Shown here: positions 13,570 through 17,092 of the stretch, piece by piece
Position numbering within the stretch: the stretch's first letter is position 1
Layout of the letters: each line of letters starts with the position of its first letter
From: Veillonellaceae bacterium
GTDB lineage: Bacteria; Bacillota; Negativicutes; Veillonellales; Veillonellaceae
DNA length: 17,092 nt
Assembly: GCA_900766245.1 (NCBI GenBank)
Contig: CAAFUR010000032.1
Span: 1-17,092, forward strand
Direction: 5' to 3'
Program-made: the position numbers and the translations under genes
The notes under the pieces: generated by a model
Seen by the model: only the letters and a program-made list of their open reading frames with translations
Told to the model about the DNA's origin: nothing
Database searches by the model: none

Positions 13570-13752
13570 AAGTAACATCTTTTCCCCACCAATTTTCCCC
13601 CGGTCTGTTTCAATTTTTATAGTTTCATCTTTGCTACTGTATAGGAAGCCCACATGCATGCTGTAAAAACTTTCGCGTAGGGCAGTTTTTACAGCATGCA
13701 TGTGGGCGACTCCACTCTAACAACGAAATGAATATAAAAATTGAAACTGATC
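13570..13752. repeat. Palindromic element HD, copy 3 (inverted)
   Basis: A perfect 24-bp stem (13648-13671 with 13684-13707) closes loop TTCGCGTAGGGC, which is the reverse complement of the copy 1 loop with one change. So this copy points the other way. Outer arms TTTCAATTTTTATA (13608-13621) and TATAAAAATTGAAA (13732-13745) extend the palindrome to about 140 bp. On the minus strand the D part reads GAAACAGACCGGGGG and GGGGAAAAGATGT, similar to copies 1 and 2. Its right arm supplies the -35 of the downstream promoter. From 13462 to 13569 I see no gene or other element. Confidence 0.8.
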
Positions 13753-13769
13753 AAAAAATACTTTATAAT
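13741..13769 (+). promoter_or_regulatory. Promoter of the CobT-homologue operon
   Basis: TTGAAA, exactly 17 bases, then TATAAT: a near-consensus sigma-70 promoter. Transcription would start near 13776, 65 bases before the ATG at 13841. Its -35 lies in the right arm of HD copy 3. Confidence 0.78.
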
Positions 13770-13781
13770 GGAATCAACTTG

Positions 13782-13806
13782 GCATAGTCTAGGGCTATGC
13801 TTTTTT
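13782..13806 (+). terminator. Terminator-type hairpin in the leader of the CobT-homologue operon
   Basis: GCATAG, loop TCTAGGG, CTATGC, then six T. It begins only about 6 bases after the predicted transcription start, so it may act as an attenuator or end transcripts from upstream. No cobalamin riboswitch is recognisable in the short leader. Confidence 0.7.
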
Positions 13807-13840
13807 GTATTCTTATGATGGGTTTCACATAGGAGGACGT

Positions 13841-14887
13841 ATGAGTTTATATGAAAGTACATTGGCACGGATTGTGCCACGGAATAAAGAGATTGAACGA
13901 GCAATTGGGGAACAGTGGAGTAAGGGGACTCCATACGGTTCATATGGTAAGTTAGCGACGATGGTAGAGCATTATGCGGCAGCTACGAATCAAGTAAATC
14001 CAGCAGCTCCTAAGCCTTGTATGATTATCGCCTCTGGTGACCACGGTGTAGCAAAAATTGGCGTTAGTGCTTATCCACAAGAGGTAACGGTGCACATGAC
14101 TATGAACTACTTGATTCCAAAAGGGGCCGCAGCCAATGCGCTAGCGAATTATTGTGGTGCTCAAATTGAAGTCATCGACGTAGGGGTAGCGGCAGATATG
14201 TCCTCTGTGCCAGGCTTACACCATCACAAGGTAATGCCGAATGGTACGAACAACATGTTAGAAGAACCAGCTATGCCTATGGATAAAGCTATTGAGGCCG
14301 TTGAGGTGGGCATTGCTTTCGTAGAAGAGAAGGTGAAAGAAGGATTCAATACTTTCCTAGTGGGTGAAATGGGCATTGGTAACACTACGTCCAGTGCAGT
14401 CATTACAGCGAAGTTCTCCGGACTTTCAGCGAACGAAGCAACGGGACGAGGTACGAATATTTCGGACGAACGGTTGAAAGTGAAACAAAAAGTCGTCTAC
14501 GATGCACTAGTAAAATATGCAGATATTCCACCAACAGATGGATTGGGTGTTTTATCTGCCGTAGGGGGCTTGGAGTTTGCTTGTCTAGTAGGTGTTATCC
14601 TAGGGGCGGCAGCGAATCATGCGTTGGTAGTTATTGATGGATTCAATACTACCGCCTGTGCTTTGATTGCTCATGCTATGAACCCGCACACCATGGATTA
14701 CGTGATGGCATCTCATTTGTCTGCTGAGAAAGCTCACAAAGATGCGCTGAAAACATTGGGCTTAGAAGCTTATGTAGACCTTGGATTCTGCTTGGGTGAG
14801 GCCACTGGGGGATCTATGCAAATGCAAATGTTGAACTTAGCTGTGGACATGTTCCACGAAGTTGCAGGAGGTGAGCACCATGCGTAA
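13841..14887 (+). CDS. arsA: CobT-like phosphoribosyltransferase, ArsA/ArsB type, first subunit
   Basis: CobT enzymes transfer phosphoribose from nicotinate mononucleotide to the lower-ligand base of cobamides, giving alpha-riboside phosphates for vitamin B12 assembly. This 348-residue protein keeps the family motifs: GDHGV (66-70), GEMGIGNTTSSAV (175-187), GRGTNISDE, DGFNTTACALIAH, and SHLSAEKAH before LGEATGGS, whose Glu at about 320 corresponds to the catalytic Glu of Salmonella CobT. A second, more divergent CobT homologue overlaps its end by 8 bases. That pairing is known from the ArsA/ArsB enzyme of Sporomusa ovata, which attaches phenolic bases (phenol, p-cresol); these names have nothing to do with arsenic pumps. 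Which subunit corresponds to ArsA is my guess by gene order. Start chosen at 13841: AGGAGG lies 4 bases upstream, and the longer frame from 13805 has none. A plain CobT function on benzimidazoles remains possible. Confidence 0.88.
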   Translation: MSLYESTLARIVPRNKEIERAIGEQWSKGTPYGSYGKLATMVEHYAAATNQVNPAAPKPCMIIASGDHGVAKIGVSAYPQEVTVHMTMNYLIPKGAAANALANYCGAQIEVIDVGVAADMSSVPGLHHHKVMPNGTNNMLEEPAMPMDKAIEAVEVGIAFVEEKVKEGFNTFLVGEMGIGNTTSSAVITAKFSGLSANEATGRGTNISDERLKVKQKVVYDALVKYADIPPTDGLGVLSAVGGLEFACLVGVILGAAANHALVVIDGFNTTACALIAHAMNPHTMDYVMASHLSAEKAHKDALKTLGLEAYVDLGFCLGEATGGSMQMQMLNLAVDMFHEVAGGEHHA

Positions 14888-15944
14888 TTTTGTTATCGAA
14901 CCATTGCATAAACCGTCTATGGAGGAATGCCGTTTGCGCATCGACAATCTAACAAAACCATTGTATTCCTTGGCGCGCTTGGAAGGTATTACAGAACGTA
15001 TCGCAGGGATTCTGAAAGAAGAAAAACCGAACCACCTTCGTCATGCTGTTGTCATCGTTGGTGCCGACATCGCTGTGGATGGACCACAAAACCAAACGCA
15101 TGGCGTAGAAAGCTTACAAGCTATGGAACGATTGGCATCTGGTCACTCTGCAACCCATGGAGCAGCAAAGAAAATCGGGGCTCATGTGTTCTTAGTAGAT
15201 GCTGGTCTAGAATTAGACACTAGTCATATCAAAGGGGTCCGCCAACATAAACTAGCGAAAGGTTCTAAATTTTTCCGTATGCATGCGGCATTGACATCTG
15301 ATATCGTAGAACGAGGTATAGAAGTAGGCTTTGCCTTAGCCGATGAATTGAGTGAAAAAGGATACCAAACGATCGCTATCGGTACAGTCGGTGAAAGAAG
15401 CTTACTTTCAGCGTTGGCGGTGACAGCAGGAATCACAGGATACCCAATGGCAGAGTTGTTGACAGAGAATAATTGCACCTTGAGCATCCAAGAAAAGGCG
15501 AAACAATTGACAGCGAGCTTGGCTGAACACCAATTGCCTAGCCAAGACGGAGCCCATGTATTGGCTACCGTAGGATCTCCAGACGTGGTGGTTTTAACAG
15601 GACTTATCTTAGGAGCGGCAAGTCATCGAATGGCGGTGGTCTTCGATACAGCAGAAACAGGCGCAGCCGTACTCGCTGCAAAATGCATCAACGAAGCGGT
15701 CATGGATTACGTGTTCCCATCTGTTCATATGGGAGAACCGGTGCAAAAAGCGCAAATGAAATACTTAGGCATTCAGCCACATCTGTTCTATGGTTTTGAA
15801 ATGGATGAAGCGTTGGGATCTACCATGGGGCTATCCGTTCTGGATGCGGGCATGCACATGCTGAACGACATGAAAACATTCGGTGAAGCTAGCGTAAACG
15901 TAGCCGTCGATGGACCAGGGTCAGAACGCCAAGACGGACGGTAA
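14880..15944 (+). CDS. arsB: CobT-like phosphoribosyltransferase, ArsA/ArsB type, second subunit
   Basis: A second CobT homologue of 354 residues with the same fold order but weaker motifs. The GDHGV site reads GADIAVDGP, the GNTTSSA site reads GTVGERSLLSALAV, and the C-terminal region is EMDEALGSTMG with a Glu near residue 310 in place of LGEATGGS. Loss of the Asn-Thr-Thr segment suggests it depends on the first subunit for part of the active site, as expected for a heterodimer like Sporomusa ArsAB. The ATG at 14880 overlaps the first gene by 8 bases, and AGGAGGTGA lies 5 bases before it inside that gene, so the two proteins are probably made in equal amounts. An upstream TTG in frame at 14862 is unlikely. 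The last 20 residues are hydrophilic and probably disordered. Product and partner roles are inferred from the family. Confidence 0.86.
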   Translation: MRNFVIEPLHKPSMEECRLRIDNLTKPLYSLARLEGITERIAGILKEEKPNHLRHAVVIVGADIAVDGPQNQTHGVESLQAMERLASGHSATHGAAKKIGAHVFLVDAGLELDTSHIKGVRQHKLAKGSKFFRMHAALTSDIVERGIEVGFALADELSEKGYQTIAIGTVGERSLLSALAVTAGITGYPMAELLTENNCTLSIQEKAKQLTASLAEHQLPSQDGAHVLATVGSPDVVVLTGLILGAASHRMAVVFDTAETGAAVLAAKCINEAVMDYVFPSVHMGEPVQKAQMKYLGIQPHLFYGFEMDEALGSTMGLSVLDAGMHMLNDMKTFGEASVNVAVDGPGSERQDGR

Positions 15945-15998
15945 GAAGTACTACTTTCAAACAATATGTAGATATACAATTCATATGTAGGGGTGTGT

Positions 15999-16370
15999 AT
16001 GGATAATAAAAAGCTACTAGTAGATACGTTGGAGTTAATCCATAAGCTGGATGCGTCGGTGGAACGATATAAAGGACGAGGCGAACAGGGCGAGCTGCTT
16101 ACTGATGATACATTCATGGATGATATGGTAGAAGATGGAATTGCTTGGAAATTACATTTCATTGGGACATATCTGACCAGAACGTCAGAAGAGTTTAAAA
16201 TGAAACATCAGGACTTATCTTGGAATCTGATTGCTGCCATTCCGTATCTTGTTTCCTATGAGTACAAATTTGGTAAAAGACCAGTTTGGAGCCTCTGCTA
16301 TGAGACACTACCGGACATTAAAGAGAAGGTGATATCTATATTGAAAGAGGAATATGAAGATCTATATTAA
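15999..16370 (+). CDS. HepT-like (DUF86) protein with degenerate catalytic motif
   Basis: The 123-residue, mostly helical protein resembles HepT, the toxin/RNase half of HepT-MntA systems. The segment from about residue 48 to 118 follows the family layout: an AxxxIGTYLTRTSEEFKMKH helix, W75, then the motif block and LPDIKEKVISILKEE. HepT RNases carry R-x4-H-x-Y. Here the matching positions are Pro82, Tyr87 and Tyr89, so Arg and His are lost and only the Tyr, the residue modified by MntA in studied systems, remains. No MntA-type nucleotidyltransferase is adjacent. It may therefore be an inactivated or repurposed homologue. Start chosen at the ATG 15999; AGGGG lies about 6 bases upstream, and a GTG two codons earlier is less likely. 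It ends in a strong terminator and is probably the last gene read from the CobT-homologue promoter, 54 bases after that operon, or has its own promoter. Confidence 0.75.
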   Translation: MDNKKLLVDTLELIHKLDASVERYKGRGEQGELLTDDTFMDDMVEDGIAWKLHFIGTYLTRTSEEFKMKHQDLSWNLIAAIPYLVSYEYKFGKRPVWSLCYETLPDIKEKVISILKEEYEDLY

Positions 16371-16446
16371 AGGATGCAGATATCTCAAAAAATGCGAAAA
16401 TTTGAGATGTTCACACCCTATAATGAGTTCGTAAGAAATAATAAAG

Positions 16447-16488
16447 GTTGTAGCGAAATATACGGGCTATAGTTCGCTACAACTTTTT
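16447..16488 (+). terminator. Terminator behind the HepT-like gene
   Basis: GTTGTAGCGAA (16447-16457) pairs with TTCGCTACAAC (16473-16483), followed by TTTTT. A smaller hairpin (ATCTCAAA/TTTGAGAT, 16382-16408) lies before it without a T run. From 16489 to 16661 there is no gene; an isolated AGGAGG at 16567-16572 has no start codon behind it. Confidence 0.88.
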
Positions 16489-16661
16489 GTATGTCTATAA
16501 GGTTCTATACTATGTTTTGGAGAGGCAGTAATAGCTATATATAAGGGTATATTTGGCGCTTGTAATAGGAGGATATTTTTATCGTAGATAGGTGTTCTGT
16601 CTTATTGTTATGGGGAAATGTCTCGGCTTGTTTTTAGTTAAAAAATATTTTTAAAAATCTG

Positions 16662-16691
16662 TTGACAACTGTCCAAATTTTTTGGTATTAT
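16662..16691 (+). promoter_or_regulatory. Promoter of the tRNA operon
   Basis: A consensus TTGACA, an 18-base spacer and TATTAT, about 45 bases before the first tRNA gene. Strong -35 and AT-rich upstream sequence fit a stable RNA promoter. Confidence 0.8.
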
Positions 16692-16735
16692 AAATGAGCA
16701 GTCGCAAGAAACGAAAAAGTAAGGATTGCATACAT

Positions 16736-16810
16736 GCGGAAATAGCTCAGCGGTAGAGCACCGCCTTGCCAAGGCGGGGGTCGCGAGTTCGAATCTCGTT
16801 TTCCGCTCCA
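16736..16810 (+). tRNA. tRNA-Gly (anticodon GCC)
   Basis: The anticodon stem CCGCC/GGCGG closes loop TTGCCAA. Acceptor strands GCGGAAA and TTTCCGC pair, and CCA is encoded. First gene of the tRNA operon. Confidence 0.96.
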
Positions 16811-16820
16811 GTTTGTTCAT

Positions 16821-16896
16821 TCCTCGATAGCTCAGCAGGTAGAGCAATCGGCTGTTAACCGATCGGTCGTAGGTTCGAGTCCTACTCGAGGAGCCA
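16821..16896 (+). tRNA. tRNA-Asn (anticodon GTT)
   Basis: Acceptor strands TCCTCGA and TCGAGGA pair fully. The anticodon stem ATCGG/CCGAT closes loop CTGTTAA. CCA is encoded. It lies 10 bases after tRNA-Gly. Confidence 0.96.
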
Positions 16897-16923
16897 ACTT
16901 ACTTTCGGTTAGTACACTATCAT

Positions 16924-16999
16924 GACCCACTAGCTCAGTTGGCAGAGCACCTGACTTTTAATCAGGGTGTCCCGCGTTCGAGTCGCGGGTGGGTCACCA
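16924..16999 (+). tRNA. tRNA-Lys (anticodon TTT)
   Basis: Acceptor strands GACCCAC and GTGGGTC pair fully. The anticodon stem CCTGA/TCAGG closes loop CTTTTAA. CCA is encoded. Confidence 0.96.
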
Positions 17000-17011
17000 C
17001 TTACACAACAT

Positions 17012-17086
17012 GGCCCGTTGGTCAAGCGGTTAAGACACCGCCCTTTCACGGCGGTATCGGGGGTTCGATTCCCCCACGGGTCACCA
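17012..17086 (+). tRNA. tRNA-Glu (anticodon TTC)
   Basis: A 75-base cloverleaf: acceptor GGCCCGT with ACGGGTC (one G-T pair), anticodon stem CCGCC/GGCGG with loop CTTTCAC, encoded CCA. Bases 17047-17092, through the 6 bases after the gene, are identical to the first 46 bases of the window. Confidence 0.96.
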
Positions 17087-17092
17087 TATGGA

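Noticed and set aside
13450..13701. Minus-strand open frame starting in the HD copy 3 stem
   Set aside because: Its first residues come from the palindrome and it lacks a start signal. Best explained as a by-product of the repeat.
13776..13840. Cobalamin riboswitch before the CobT homologues
   Set aside because: The leader is only about 65 bases, far too short, and no B12-box-like sequence is seen.
16567..16632. Short frame behind AGGAGG at 16567
   Set aside because: No ATG, GTG or TTG at a suitable distance, and only about 18 codons to a stop.

Overview
The window looks like chromosomal DNA of an AT-rich member of the Negativicutes, most likely Veillonella or a close relative. This is inferred from gene content and recall of the group: strong AGGAGG-type ribosome binding sites, tRNA genes with encoded CCA, an EF-G-like paralogue, and above all a tandem, overlapping pair of CobT homologues arranged like the ArsA/ArsB phenol-activating enzyme of Sporomusa and Veillonella. 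No search could be run.

Layout. 1-156: the end of a tRNA array (partial tRNA-Glu, tRNA-Val, terminator). 181-1176: an accessory stretch with two copies of a structured repeat (R1), a 30-residue reading frame, a 30-residue hydrophobic peptide resembling the Hol-Tox type I toxins, and a second repeat (R2) that reads as a small RNA gene on the minus strand. 1445-2383: an RluA-family pseudouridine synthase gene broken by an in-frame TGA. 2597-5393, minus strand: prmA and an amino acid permease. 5663-7732: a divergent EF-G-like GTPase, followed by another R1 and R2. 8308-10813: a YhcH-family protein, an EamA-family transporter and prephenate dehydrogenase. 11121-12874: an unrecognised protein coupled to a MATE transporter. 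12867-13752: three copies of a palindromic hairpin element around a small gene encoding a possible orphan antitoxin. 13841-15944: the two CobT homologues. 15999-16370: a HepT-like protein lacking the catalytic Arg and His. 16736-17086: a tRNA operon Gly-Asn-Lys-Glu.

The first and last 46 bases are identical (end of tRNA-Glu, spacer, first three bases of the next tRNA). Joined there, the tRNA genes would read Gly-Asn-Lys-Glu-Val. That fits a contig that closed on itself or broke at a repeated tRNA. The chromosomal gene content and the lack of any replication or integration gene argue against a real plasmid.

The most interesting material lies between the ordinary genes: the R1-then-R2 module found twice, once with an intact Hol-Tox-like peptide whose mRNA 3' end would overlap the R2 RNA, and the separate palindromic family after the MATE gene, one copy of which seems to supply the last codons of that gene. 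The clearest metabolic statement is that the cell attaches lower ligands to cobamides with a two-subunit enzyme, which in relatives activates phenolic bases.
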